This document shows, one piece after another, positions 1 to 12,800 of a stretch of 64,000 nt of DNA. The DNA lies in contig JADLSH010000293.1 in assembly GCA_016169945.1 (NCBI GenBank), positions 1 to 64,000 on the forward strand, written 5' to 3'. Within the stretch, counting starts at the first letter, position 1; the number at the start of each line of letters is the position of its first letter. The stretch comes from Trachythela sp. YZ-2020 (lineage: Eukaryota; Cnidaria; Anthozoa; Malacalcyonacea; Clavulariidae). Below the pieces are notes generated by a model. That model was not told where the DNA came from and searched no databases. It saw only the letters and a program-made list of their open reading frames with translations. Position numbers and translations under genes: made by a program.

Positions 1-1370
1 ATACGAGGTCGATGAGGTTGCTGGTTTAAATTATCCGAATTTTCGCAAACTAGGAATTGCCCCAACTCATTATCTACTTTTCTCAAAACATAACAGAAAG
101 AAATTGAATAAGCTTCTCGGGACATTTACTTGAAAAATACCACAAAATTATATCATGCACTTACTTAAAATTTATATCATGCACTACAAACAAACATTTA
201 AAACGAAGTGCCAAAATGCTCGTAAAGATATATATATAATTTCAGAACAGAGTTTGAAAACAAAAACATAAATAAATATATTTATTTTCTTTACTTTTTT
301 ATATACATTTTGTACATTATACATGCATTTATATAACATTTCCTGTCAGTGTTATATTAGAAGTCTTGTAGATCGTCAAATATTCACTTTCATCTGTTTC
401 CTCACAGTTTCCTCAAGTGGGGAAAATTTTAAGTTTATTCACACTAGAAAGCTTCACTTTGTGATGTAGGCAAGGCAAGAGGCATTCCGCATAGTTTTGA
501 CAAAATTCAGGCAAACATTGACGCACTTTCAAAATCACTCTGCTTTATGGGTTGAAAAACAAAACAAATGTGCATTAGTATTGAAGTATTGTGAAATATA
601 ATGGGTTGTTTTTAATGAACTTAAATGTTTATGTACGAGTTTTCTCGTCTTATTTTATGTAAACAGTGTTAAGTTTGGCATTTTCTCTTCCAACCTTTAT
701 AAAATTATATACATAAGCAAAACGTACGCAACCAAATGCACGTAACTTGATATATGTAGGTACTTCCATGTAGTACGCATTATAGATGATTTACAGCAGA
801 TTGGTTCAGAGAATGATATGCTAAATGAATATTGAGGCAATTTTATGATTTTTTTGATAAAATAAAAACACTTTCTTTCGGGGAGACCTATGACATAACA
901 TCATTACTCGAAACCAGAGCCGAGTACCTGAGTTTCGTGGCACACCATAGCGCGTTTATCTAGAAAATAAGAGGCTGCAAGAGATCCTCAGCCGGGATTC
1001 AGAAGTATTTTCTGAGTAAATGTACTTGAGAACAACTTTTACCAGTATATACCAAGCTACAAAACTTACTACAGACCATTAAGTATACAAACGTTTACGT
1101 TTGTATTAACTATTAACGTTTTAGTCTACCTGAGATGTTAAAAGCGACATATATATATATCAAATCAGTCCTATCCATGTTCTTTCCATGCCCTATCTAG
1201 GGCAAATATAACTGCATACCGAGTTGTTCCAACAATATCGCGATTGCATGCTTGTTTTTTAATGCTAATAATAGCTTCGAGTTCGGATTTCGAAATTGGG
1301 ACATTTTCATTATTAGCTTTCGAATGTTTTTGAAACTAAGCCGCACAGCGCTAGCAATTATTTGAAAATT
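1..1370. other. No gene seen; AT-rich DNA
   Basis: No coding signature, RNA gene or clear repeat was recognised. A short (AT)n run lies near 1148-1160. Stops are frequent in all frames. Confidence 0.5.
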
Positions 1371-1565
1371 GGTGTGTTCGAAAACACACCTTGGTGTGTA
1401 AGAAAACACACCATGGTGGGTCACAGACACACCAAGGTGTGTTTTGGGACACACTTCCTTTTTGCACACCTTTCTTTACACACCTTTGATGACTGTTAGG
1501 TGTGTTAAGTTGTACACCTTTGACTTTATATAGAAACACACCTTGGTGTTTTAACAAAACACAGC
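1371..1565. repeat. Array of ACACACC/GGTGTGT palindromes
   Basis: The heptamer ACACACC and its complement GGTGTGT recur about a dozen times. Several are joined head to head as the dyad ACACACCTTGGTGTGT (for example near 1384-1400 and, reversed in orientation, near 1427-1443). Spacing is irregular, so this is a cluster of small palindromes rather than a regular tandem array. The open frames across it on the minus strand are low-complexity by-products of the repeat. No function is assigned. Confidence 0.75.
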
Positions 1566-1774
1566 ATGGAATGAGCTAGAAAGGAAATGCCTTTTAAAGT
1601 GCCTCCCTACATTTTCTAAATTCCTCCCTACAATTATTGTTGGTTGAGAAACAAAGAGAGTCTGACTTGTATAAAACAGTGATCATATCGAGTGAGTGAG
1701 TTGATCGTTAACGAAAAGCCTTTTTAGTTATCATATTTAGCGTATGTAATGTTTTATTTAGTTTACTTGTTTAT

Positions 1775-1895
1775 AGATGTAAAAAATTATAACATGTTTA
1801 ATTAACTTATCTGTATTGAAATAGAAATCACAATATGTATAACAAATTATTGGTGCCACCTCCCCCCCTCCCCAGCTCCGCAGTCCTTTTTTAAA
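1775..1895 (+). repeat. Dispersed repeat, left copy (partner at 63382-63515)
   Basis: The stretch contains AATAGAAATCACAATATGTA followed by AATTATTGG and then a C-rich run and a GC-rich end. The same order of blocks, including an upstream AAAAAATTA, is found 61.6 kb away in the same orientation. It is probably one end of an unrecognised interspersed repeat. Confidence 0.6.
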
Positions 1896-2129
1896 GCATT
1901 TTAAACCCGAACTGCCATCTTGAAACGTCATTACCATCATAGCAACGGCAGTAATAGATGTCTCTCGAAAAATTTCAAACTGTTTAGTTATTATGAGGGT
2001 AGTAAGGGGGGCTATTGATCACGTTTCTCGAAAAATAAAACGGCAATTTCACGATTCACGAATAAAAGATCTTCCATTACACTTTTCACGGAAAGTAAAA
2101 TGCCGCTCCAATTGTATTCTTCAGCTCGC

Positions 2130-4615
2130 ATTTGGAAAGACCGGAAAGTAATTGCCGGAGATTTTAACAAACTAAACCTCACCCGTTTATGTAACCGTTT
2201 CAACCTTAAGAAATCCATCCTTGCCCCAACTAGAGGAAACAACACTTTGGATCAAGTCCTGACGAATATGCGAGACATTTATAATCCTACGCTCCATCTG
2301 CCACCACTTGGGCATTCTGATCACCAATGCCTTCTCCTCGTACCAAAACAGAAAGAGAAACTACCAGCCTACCCCAAACGAGTAAGACTTTTGACGCCTG
2401 GAAACTTAGCTGTCCTAAGTAGAAAAGTTATACTTGAAGATTGGTCTGAGGTATACGCCGCAGAAGAGACAGATGAGAGAAACAAAAGTTTACTTTTCTA
2501 CTATGCTCCATAATTATGGACGAAACTATTCCTGAAGAATTAGTCAGAACGCATCCTTCGGATAAACTGCTTGGATGACAAGCTTCACATCAAAACAAAA
2601 ATTAAGAAAGCTAGACAGTGCCTTCTCTCGTAATGATTATGTGCGATATGAACGATTATACGTTCCCCGTTTCCAAGACTCATATCCAAGGCTAAAACGT
2701 CTATTATAGATCAAAAAGCAAAGAATATTCGCACGATAAACTCAGCTAAATGGTTTAAGTCCATCTTTTCCTTTTATAAATTAACAACGGAAATAACTCA
2801 TTGGGTAAAACATCAGATGATAATGTACTAGAACTGGCTGAAAAAAATTACAACGAAGCTGCTATAAAAACTCTGGAAATTTACCACCCGATAAAAATTA
2901 GATATTAACCAGATTGATCAATTACTCAGGACCACTACACCTCCGCTGCCATCCATTGAACAGAACGACAAGTTAAGAGAACTGTCTAAGACACCTAAAC
3001 TGAAATCAACCGGGTAGACAAAATTCCTGCGTGGATACTTAACCAGCGTTTTTTTGCAACGATCTCGCTCGGTAGTCCCACAATGTTGTTGCTAACAGTA
3101 TAAAACAATACCAAGTACCCAGTCAAGACAAACGTACTTTGATATCTGGTTGCCAAGTTCCAGGGCAAGCGATGTTGAGAATGATTTCAGACAAATATCA
3201 GTCGCTACCCACAATTGGCTAAAGGTTGTTAAAAAACCAACTCCAATTAAATATATCGGTTCTTAACATAAGAATAGTCAACATACTTTCTCGCGGCTGA
3301 TCTATGTTTGCTGCTTTAATATCTCGACGCAGAACGGGTATAATGCCACGAATAATTCTCCAGTCGGGTAGAAAGGAATGTCCCATCCATATTTATAGAC
3401 TTTCAGGCCTTCGATCTAGTGAATCATAACATTCTATTAGAAAAACCAGTGCTCTATGAATGTCAGCAAACCGTTTTGGCTATGGATCAGAAGCTTTTTA
3501 ACGGAAGGAGCACGACAAGTTAACTTACAAAGGTGTCCTATCATCAATACAACCTTGGCCTTTGGGCGTATACAGGGCTCAGTTATATCATACTTTGTCG
3601 TACATATCAACGATTTAGAGGATACTGTGCTAATCTTGTAAATGAATACGTGCACAAATATGCTGACGACTGCACAGTTTGAGATTGTTGAAAGGTATGT
3701 ACGCTCCGTGCGAAAGCGTTGACAGGTTTTAAGTGGATGAGCCAACCTTACAAATAAAATGCTTTGGGCGAAAAAAACAAAGGATATGTAATTTACACTT
3801 TAATTCGCGTCGGCCACGGACATATCTAGAACAAATTGAGGTTAACTAGCGTATTGCCTAAGATATAAACAAAAATGTCGACGTTTCGAGCTAAGCCCTT
3901 CGTCAGGAGGAAATTAGTAGGATGACAATAGTTTGTTTCTCAGACTCAATACAGAACCACCTCGCATCCAAATCAATGATGAAGAAGTAGAAAGGGTAAA
4001 CAGTTTTAAATTAAGCTCTAGGTGTATCATGTCAAAATGATCTTAAATGGAATGACCATGAACCAAATCACATGTAAGGCGTTTTGCCTTATACCATCTT
4101 GAACAGTGTAATCCCAACTGCAAACAGAGGTCGGATTGACAACACATTTCAAAAATTCATTAGTATTAGAGTATGCATCGCCTGTGTGGGATGGACTTCC
4201 AGATATTTACAACAGGAAATTGAACATGTACTGACAAAGTCTGATAATTCTTGATTTGGACAGAGACTGCTTGCCATCTTTAAAGCAGACGTGAATTACT
4301 TAACTATCCGAGAGAGATCAGGAAGGATTCAAGCAGAACCAAACATCCCTGCCATACCCTACTGCCTGATCTAGAGGATACCGTATGAACGAACAAAATA
4401 ATTGCTTATGCAACCTTATGAGCTCTATCTTGAACCGATGGAGCACAAACAATCATTCATTGAATCTAGTAAGTATAACAAATCTGATAACATTCAACTT
4501 TGTCTCTTTAACTTAGTCTTTTTAATCTTAATGTAATTATTAAGTCTTATTCCTATTATGACTTAATGTAAATCCATTTGTATTTTTAATTCCTAAGATG
4601 GATAATAATTCAAAT
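2130..4615 (+). pseudogene. LINE A: decayed CR1-like non-LTR retrotransposon (endonuclease and RT relics)
   Basis: The frame at 2100-2513 encodes the C-terminal part of an APE-type endonuclease: a GDFN motif near residue 20, then TLDQVLTN, then GHSDHQ, the order expected for CR1/jockey-type LINEs. Reverse transcriptase relics follow with many stops and frame changes. A stretch near 3470-3550 resembles the RT palm region before the active site, and YADDCT, the catalytic YxDD box, is encoded at about 3658-3675. The C-terminal thumb-like segment with ASPVWDGLP lies near 4165-4205. The 3' end near 4560-4615 (AAGATGGATAATAA) matches the 3' end of LINE D at 61.3 kb, so both belong to one family. 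The 5' end is truncated and the copy is not functional. Confidence 0.8.
3872..3909 (-). ncRNA. Possible hammerhead-like relic
   Basis: On the minus strand, CTGACGA is followed by a short pairing segment (GGGC...GCTC), then GAAAC and GTC, the order of hammerhead core elements. Stem III would be only AC/GT with no loop, and no stem I pairing is visible, so as a monomer it should not fold into an active ribozyme. Such strings are known in Penelope-like elements. It may be a relic or chance. Confidence 0.3.
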
Positions 4616-4945
4616 TCCAGAAGTTCAAAGTCGGAACTATCATGAGGGCTACCTCTTGACGTTATACACAAATTCTACTCTTTGTGGACATCTCAAGTAC
4701 TATATTTTTCATTTTGCATACACAAATATCGCTTCTCTCTTCTCCCTGTGAAATCACGATTCATGGTAAAAATTGCACTTGAATTGTCGTTTCACGTTAA
4801 ATAAACTCAGCATTACACGATTCACGGGAACTATCCTAAATCACTATTAACGGAAGGAAAAATTAATAGCCATACTTCTCGTTTCACGAAAATAAGAAAT
4901 AGCAATTCACGCTTCAAGAAAATACCCTTTACCACCCTCTATTAT

Positions 4946-7410
4946 CAGTCAGACTCTTTGATTTTTATACAGAAAATAATAGTTATGTAGGAAATTTTGG
5001 ATCGAAGACGGAAATCTTCCCCTCTCTTTGAAAAACTGCAGAGAGCCACCTATAATAGCATATGTTAATAACCTTATACCAGAAATCCCCATCTCATAAA
5101 CTTCACGATAATGTATGCTATAATATTTCTACGAAAATATTGAAATATATCCCGGGCAATATATCGACCAAGTTTGATTTCAGGTCAATTTACGATTTTA
5201 TGTTTGTTAATGGAGCATTCTATTCCTCAACATTTAAGAAGAGCATTTCAGCGACTATCTTTCTATTGAGCTCTATATGTAACACAAAATCTAAAATATT
5301 TATACTGCCTTCAGTCAGGTGCTTGGAGGTTTGTCACTTTATCCAAAGAAGAATGAACGAAAAATGAATAAATTCATGCGCTCGGACTGACTGACAGACT
5401 GGTGTCTGCACTTTTCTTACTACACGCGCAAAGGTTCTCAGGATAGAGCAATGGGATAAGAGTCACTGATCTGGATATAGCCTGGATAACGCATCTTATA
5501 ATAAATCCGTGGCGAAGAAGCCGACTCAAGGGTCGCAGTTTTACTAAGAATTTGTATTACAGAATCATAGTTTTCGCGTTTTTTTTTCCTTTTACACGTT
5601 TCTGATCCGGACCAATTTTCTTATCATCGCTGGATGAAAAGTTTACGAGAAGTATTTTGAGAAAAAATATTCCTTTGTTTTAGCTTCATAACGGTTGGAA
5701 AAGCAGGATTTGAAGGTTCGAGAAGGACTGGAGTGAACATCCACTGCTTAATAATTGCAAGTCTAACAACAGTGTTTTGCAACCACTGGTTTGCAACATA
5801 TACTGCTTAAATTAAAACGTTTAGGTGGATTAAAGCACATCAAAGAGAAGCAAAGATAGAGACTATATTTTTAAAACAAGATGTGTTATTTCCAATCCTT
5901 ACAACTGATGCAAAAGAATGGAGTACAAATTGAACGTTTTCAGTTTTCAACAACAGGTTTTCCTAAATATCTTTGATAGTTACAATGTCATACTCACTGA
6001 TGGTGCTGTACAATGCGTTACTCAATTACTCCACATTTAGTGATTTACATATATTTATCATTAAGACATTATTCAGAATTAATAACATAGAATGTTATTG
6101 ACAAACAGTACAATACACTATGATGTGGCCTGGAATATCACTCTAATCTAAGTTATTTAGTTTATAATGCCTAGGAAAAACAGACACTGAGTATCTGAGT
6201 TAATATATTTTTATGCTCTTTCAACATTTCCTGTTTCTTCAAATGGTTCATAATTTTTAAACTATATAATAAACCAGAAACAAATATACTTTGAGCAATT
6301 TTAATATTAATAATCTCAAAAAAGAGAATTCCCAATCCTTTCAGCCAACCTGGCGTTTGGACCTGTCAGTGGATCTGGTCGGCCTGTGATCGTTGTGACA
6401 TCACTTCAGGATCATAATATATTAATGTCACCCCTAAGTGTCCACCTCATTTTTCATGAAATTGAGAAATTTATGTCTTGCCAGAAACAATTTTGACATG
6501 TAGACAATTTCTTAGAATTCTTAATTAACAAATACAGGAAAGTTGCTGAAATGGACACTGGGCTCAGGACTCTAGACCATTGGGGGTCTTGCTTTACACA
6601 TTGTGGGGATTGAGTGCACGAACCCCAACACACCTGAGCCTAAAATCTACTAGCCAGTATCAACCATAGGACATATCGTGGTTTCTTTGGAAAGTTTACA
6701 ATCTTTTGGACCAGAGCTGAAAGCGCTGAGTTTATTCAAGTAATGTGTTGCAATTGAAAAATGTTGGGCCAGCCAGCTTTGATTGTGAATAAAGCTTAAT
6801 AGTGATGAGGAACCTCCTGTTGAGACCTCTCAGGCGTTCTGAATGTAGATCATATTCATGGTATGTCAGTCGATCACATTCATAACTTGGCTATCAATGG
6901 ATTGACAAGTGTTGTTGCAACTGTACCCAAGGTGAAGTCTATATTGTTTCTGGGCAAAGAAATGCCTGAAGCCCAAACACAAGACCTCTGTAAACAACAA
7001 ACTAAGAAAAGAAATCTAACAAATCTCTTCCATCTTTAATGATTAACAAAACAATTCATCAGTATATTGGTTAACTTAGTTTATACTTAGATGGACTGAA
7101 CACAAACCTGTTTGTTTCATATTACCACATGCACCTTACAGGGGCTCAGGTTAATGGGCTTCCAGAGCAGATATATAATTCCTTTTGCGGAAAGAAACCA
7201 AAGTTACATCACAGTATCACACAAAAGTCAAATTAACTTTGCATATGATGGGAAATATTACAGTCAAAAAGTAAAATGCTGTCGCCTTTCTTATGCTTCA
7301 AATGAAAGCCAATAAAGCTTACCCAGTCCAGTTCTTTATTTGTGCCAACTAATTCACCTGCTACATATAATTGGTCTTGGAACATAGCCAGAGAAGCTCA
7401 ATTTGAATAA
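4946..7410. other. No gene recognised
   Basis: Short open frames (for example 5062-5367 and 7112-7315) have no recognisable motifs. The right part, from about 6850, may be the decayed upstream part (gag/protease) of the Ty3 element, but I cannot show this. Confidence 0.4.
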
Positions 7411-7419
7411 TCGAGCAAA

Positions 7420-9850
7420 CGTGTGTTTACTGTGACAGTGACAATTATTCCACGCTTATTTGATACCCTATGAAAAGGATGTATTTGGCGAGCAGGTGTT
7501 TTACCAGAGTGAAATATCCATATAAGTACCGATCAAACATTAGACCAGTTGTACATCCTCCCAGAAGGGTCCCATTTTGCATTGAAAAATGGCTAAAAAA
7601 CTGAATTAAACAGAATGATGTCTCTTGGAGTTATTGAGAAACTGGATAAACCCACTGATTGGGTAAACAGTATAGTGATTGTAGAAAAATCCAACGGTGA
7701 TATTCGAATCATGCTTAGATCCTAAATATCTGAATCGTGCTGTTAAACTTTCTAGTTCTCACAAGTACCTACAGCAGAAGAAATAATTTTAACTCAAGTA
7801 ATGTCTGGTGCGCTACAGTCTTCAGTAGGCTTGATGCAAGTGCAGGTTATTGGTAAAGGTAGATTAAGCATCCTCTGATCTGTTGGTTTTAATACACTAT
7901 TTGGTCGTTTTAAGTTTAAATGGCTTCCCTTCGGTGTCCATTGTTTTGTTTTTTTGGGTTTTTGTTTCAACCCCCGCCTCAACGGCAGGGAGTCACAACA
8001 GCGTCAGCCAATTGCTGTGGCTTTATTGTTGGTTCACTAAGGGTTGAGTATTGGGAGAAACTAATTGCCGGAAAACCCTCGAAGCACAGGGAGAGAATCT
8101 CAACACGCATGATTGTTGGGCTTTACTGCCGATCTCCTTCGGTATCAGCAGTGACCTCGAGCCTGTTGTGGCTCAGGCTCAACTCAGTGGTAGAGGCAGC
8201 GCGCTAACCGCTTCCGCCACCCGTGCTACCGCTTTGCGGCGAAGTGGAACATTCAGTGAAGCTTGTATTTCAGAGATTCTGGATGGACTTGATGGAGTTG
8301 CGCATATTCAGGATGACATTATTGTTTGAGGAACTGATCAAGATAGCCATGATTATAATTTGAGCAAAATACTGGGAAAGAATCAGGGTTTCTGGGGCTA
8401 AAACTTAACAAGAAGAAATGTGAATTTGGCATTCATTGAAATTAAATATGTCGGTCATATATTCTCCGGAGAAAGGACTTTGTATCGATCATCTAAGGTG
8501 AAACAATTATTCGCTAACATGCCTGTCCCTCAAACGATTTGCCAGAAGTACACATATTTCTTGATATGGTTGCGTATCTAGGAAAGGATTCATCCCCAAT
8601 TTTCAAGTAATACTTCAGAATTGAGAAAGTTATGGGGAAACAAAAGAGGCTGGAACTGGACATTTGATAAACATACAAACCAATTTGAGAGCTTTGCAAC
8701 AATTAGTTTCTCAGTCCAGTGTTGAAGTATTTTGGCCCAAAAGCTACCCATTGGCGTTTTCTGTCATTTTTGCAAGTAAATCAGGTCTGGGTGCAGTACT
8801 TCCTCCAACCACATGATGAGATATGGTGTCCTGGGGCTTATGCTGGTCGTGCGTTTACTAAATCGGAAGGCAAATATTGCAGTCAAATTGAAAAAGAGAC
8901 TTTAGCAGTAGTATTTGGAGACTGAACACTTTAATCAGTATATTTATGGTCAGTGAAACATTTCTTGTTGAATCTGATCCACAGAAGCCCTTACAACATT
9001 GATAAAGCACCTCCACGTATACAACGTATGCTGCTCCGTTTACAAATATGACTATTGAATTAGTCTTTACACCATAAGTACTACTATTCCAACTAATGGC
9101 TGATACATTATCGAAGAGATTGCTTTTCCTTCTTCCGCTCCAGACACACCGTCCGTCTTTGATTATCAAGTACACATATTGTTGTCACACATACCAATAA
9201 CACAAGACAAATTGAAGAAGATCCAGTTTTCCAATGCGAATGATTCCACCTTCAAAACCTGCAAAGGTTTTATTAAATGAATGGTCCGAAAAACAAAATA
9301 TATTTTGTCAAAAGATGTAATGCCATATTATCAATATCAGAAACAGAAGTTATCGGTCGTAGATGGGCACAATTTTTAAAGGAGAACGCGTTATTATACT
9401 TCATCAACCATGCGGAAGGAAATAAGAAGAAAAAATTTGACCAAGGGCATATAGAGAATCGAGAAAGTGCAAAGTGAGAGCGCGACAAGTTGTATTTTGG
9501 CCGGGGATCAATGTTGAAATTTCTGAGATGGTGTCGCAATGTCCTGCGTGCATCAAGTATCAGCAATCTCAAAAGAAACAACCTCTTGAACCACATGAAG
9601 TTCCTGTCAGACCATAGTATGGAAGTAGGTATGGATCTAGTTTAATACGTACAGAAATAAAATTACTTAATTAGTCATTTGTTGATTACTTACTCGAATT
9701 ACCCCGAAGTTTGTCGTTGAATAACGACTCAGAGTTCTACAATAATATCCCACGTTAAATCGATGTTTGCTCGCGGTATTCGAAAATAGTCATATCAGAC
9801 AATGGTCCACAGTTTTCATTGTTTCGAACAGTTTAAACAATTTGCAGCTA
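7420..9850 (+). pseudogene. Decayed Ty3/gypsy LTR-retrotransposon pol
   Basis: Fragments of a Ty3/gypsy polyprotein appear in the right order across several frames. Near 7540-7570 is VVHPPRRVPF, the start of the RT domain. GVIEKLDKPTDWVNS follows near 7627-7671, and LPFGVH near 7921-7938. After the SINE come ILDGLDGV and the active-site relic IQDDIIV near 8277-8328. YVGHIFSG is near 8450, with RNase H relics around 8720-8930. The integrase zinc-finger end, WPGINVEISEMVSQCPAC, lies near 9500-9550, and the integrase core relic ISDNGPQFS near 9793-9820. Multiple stops and frame changes make it dead. No LTRs were found, so the true ends are unknown. Confidence 0.85.
7941..8232 (-). mobile_element. 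tRNA-derived SINE inserted in the Ty3 RT gene
   Basis: Read on the minus strand, the unit starts at about 8230 with a tRNA-like head. TGGCGGAAGCGG fits the pol III A box (TRGYNNARNNGG) at every position, and about 55 bases later GGCTCGAGGTC resembles a B box. A body of unknown origin follows and ends in an A-rich tail (7941-7970). The insert separates LPFGVH from the ILDGL segment of the Ty3 reverse transcriptase, which independently marks it as an insertion. The head is reminiscent of a tRNA with a long variable arm (Leu or Ser type). I did not find a target duplication. Confidence 0.65.
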
Positions 9851-9859
9851 AATGGGAGT

Positions 9860-12800
9860 TTGGAACATGTCAATATCTTGAATAACGACAACTTTGTTCT
9901 TTTCATCTTGTATTTTATCAATAAGAAACCAAACTTAAAAACAGGACCCTTGAGTCAGGTGGCGGCAATTAACTTCCAGCTTCACTTTTTCAACAGTAGG
10001 TTCGTTATCCAGTCTATATCCAGATCAGTGGATAGAGTCATCACACCTCCATATTTTCAATTTGTTTTTTTTTTCTGTTAATCGAAATCGGGAGCTCGAA
10101 ATTTTATATTTTTACCCAAGATAAACTATATTTTTCAAGTAATACATCAGCGACTACGGAATAATATTCAAGTAAGGTCATTGTTATGTTTGTTGCTAAT
10201 TGATCGATTTTGTCAGGAAACATTGCAATCTTCGTTCGTTAATGTTTTCATAAGCATGTTGTCCCCATATAAAAATTTGAATTAAAACGCCTTGAAATAA
10301 TACAGTTTCGAATTTAAAATTACTTTAACAAATGCTGCTATACAAATCTTCAATTTTACTTGGACTTTCAATGTTTTATATTTACCAACTATATATGACA
10401 GATTGACAGTTTTAATAAATAGTCGTAGTCCCACACTCCACTGGTATATAGCTTGATTTCAAAAGATTTAACCCTTCAAATATCAGCTACAACTCTCACA
10501 TAAATGTTAATATATGTTCATACAGTATGGGCTGGATTGCCTGCTCCCAAATATGCAGTGAAAATGGAGAAAAAACAAAGTATTGCCCTATTCCAAATAT
10601 ATATATTAGTTGAGTTCTAAGACTCGCATCCTTGTCATCAGTAACTGGTATACTGTCAATCAGAGTCATGTACCCTAAATTCTGCTGTATTTTCTACAAA
10701 GGCTGAAATATTTCATCGATATCTAATATGTCAGCTTCGCATGGCTATTATATATTTTCACATGTTCAGAAACCGGTCCAAGAATGTAAAATCACTGGGA
10801 CCATTGTCCAGCTATTTAATAATATCACATGTGAAATCTTCGAATGCCTGGTAGATATATTTTGATTGTAGAGAAGTTTATGCACCAAGTCAATGTAAAT
10901 CCATGATGCTCTCATTGCTGCAACAATAAGTGGATATTTTGTAGTACCAGGAATATTCTCCTTTTACACAAAAAATAGCTTTGCTTCAAAAAGTTAATCA
11001 TTTATGTTAAGAAGTATATCATGCCTATGTTCCAAGAGTAGAGGCACTAACACTATGGCATATTTATTCCTCAAACAATAATGGCTGTGGTACTTCATAT
11101 TTATTTCTCAATCCTATACTATGTGGTATCATTGAGCTAGTACTTCTTAATCCCACATTCTAATGAGGTCAGACAGAAGCAATAATATGTGGGCCTATTC
11201 CCCATACTTTTTAGTTTACTATGTTTAACACCAAGATGATTGTACTTGTCAAAGGGAGGCACTGGATGTTGGTGTGTTAACCGAGCTGTTGCCATGTCTT
11301 TTTAACCCATTAAAACAATTTGCTCATTTCACCTGATGGCCCAACATTCCTATTGTACTCTGTCTAATCAGATGATTTTGCTCGTTAAGGGAGAGTGTTG
11401 GATATGCATGGGTTAAATAGACACCAATTATGAGAAGCTTGTCTACTGTGTGTTATATATATATATCAGGGTGATTAAGCTGTCAGGTTGTCTAATATAT
11501 ATGTTTTACTTCTGCTTGAGCTGGCAGGAAACAATATATATTTCTGTATGGTTCACCTTGCCGTGAAGGATTCAAAGAATTAAGAACAAAGATATATTAC
11601 TGGAAGAGACATTTAAACCAAATGATACAAGAATTTGAATGAACTGCAGCCTTAAGTTATGTGTATTTTGATATTACCAATGTGACAATGTAAAGGTATT
11701 CAGATCATGGAAAATTTAGGCTTGCAGTCTTTTGACAATCACACGTCTACAAACTATGAGACAATTAGTATTGAACATGCTGAACTCAGGTTGTGCTATG
11801 CAAATTGTTAATTCTTTAATTATTGAAACCTTCGAGAAATATATTGTCTTTAGCCTATATTAATTCATGATTATGAGTTTCTGGGGTCGCAGGCGCAGCA
11901 TGACAGATAAGTTTCGCTCATAATGGAATTTTCATTGCCCCAGACACCAAAATGCACCAACAAATACCAATATATAAATCCAGTTACCTGCTTTAACAAG
12001 TGTATTTGTTCCTCAATATAAAAAGGAATCACTGGGGAATGCACCCATTTTTGTAGGTTGCAAAAATCATAGACACAAGCTTTGTTACACAGTTAATAGC
12101 AGCTATCAATTGAAGGCTTTGAGAAATTATAGAGGTCGCACTCCCTTTGCCCTAGTGTCACACTTCTGGCACATGAAGTTAAAGACAATCTCTGCCAATG
12201 GCCAAACTATTGAATGGCAAGCAATTTCCAGGATTTTTCAAAGACACTAACACTTTCTCCACATGTATGGAAGAATTACAAAACTAGTCTTTGACCCCCA
12301 TTGACCCTCCCCCATGGTATTTTTAAAATATAAAGGGTTAATTTATATATATTTAAATATATATTTTATAAATTATACATAAAAGGTTTTTTTCTGATTA
12401 TCGTTATTTTCTATCCCTTTTATTGTGATTCTTTAATTATTCTTTTTCAATTTTTGTGATTGTTTCTATTTTTAATGTAAATTTTTGAATGTGTATGTAT
12501 TTGTGATTTAAGTCAATGATTTGCTCCACGTTTTATTCTTTATAGGGCGTAATCTAGGATGTCCGTGCCATTTCCACGCGCAAGTAATAAATCATGCAGA
12601 CAGATATTAATTTGTCTATCTTACTTACAAATAACTGATTTGTAAACTGATAACCATTTTAATAGTTACTGTAATTAATAAAATGATTCTGGAGCGGCCT
12701 CGATTTTATACGTGATCACGCTTTGAAGTTAGCACATTCTTCTCACTGCATTGTCAACTTCAAGTTTATAATAATTATATTAAGATTGGGATAAAAACAC

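Larger units (their letters stand above)
1995..4939. mobile_element. TIR (foldback-like) DNA element with 6-bp TSD, interrupted by a LINE
   Basis: The ends are inverted copies of each other: the left end begins GAGGGTAGTAAGGGG and the right end, read in reverse, begins GAGGGTGGTAAAGGG. Both are flanked by the direct repeat TATTAT (1989-1994 and 4940-4945), a 6-bp target duplication. Inside both ends, for 100-250 bp, short motifs of the type TTCACGATTCACG, CGTGAAACG and CGTGAATCG recur, the usual look of subterminal repeats. No transposase is seen. The only coding relic inside is LINE A, so the element is a non-autonomous TIR or foldback transposon that was later hit by a LINE. The superfamily is not assigned; a 6-bp TSD alone does not decide it. 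Confidence 0.65.

Noticed and set aside
10600..10670. Minus-strand CTGATGA...AGAAC resembling a hammerhead core
   Set aside because: The GAAA element reads AGAAC and stem II pairs poorly (AAG/CTT only). No stem I or III was found.
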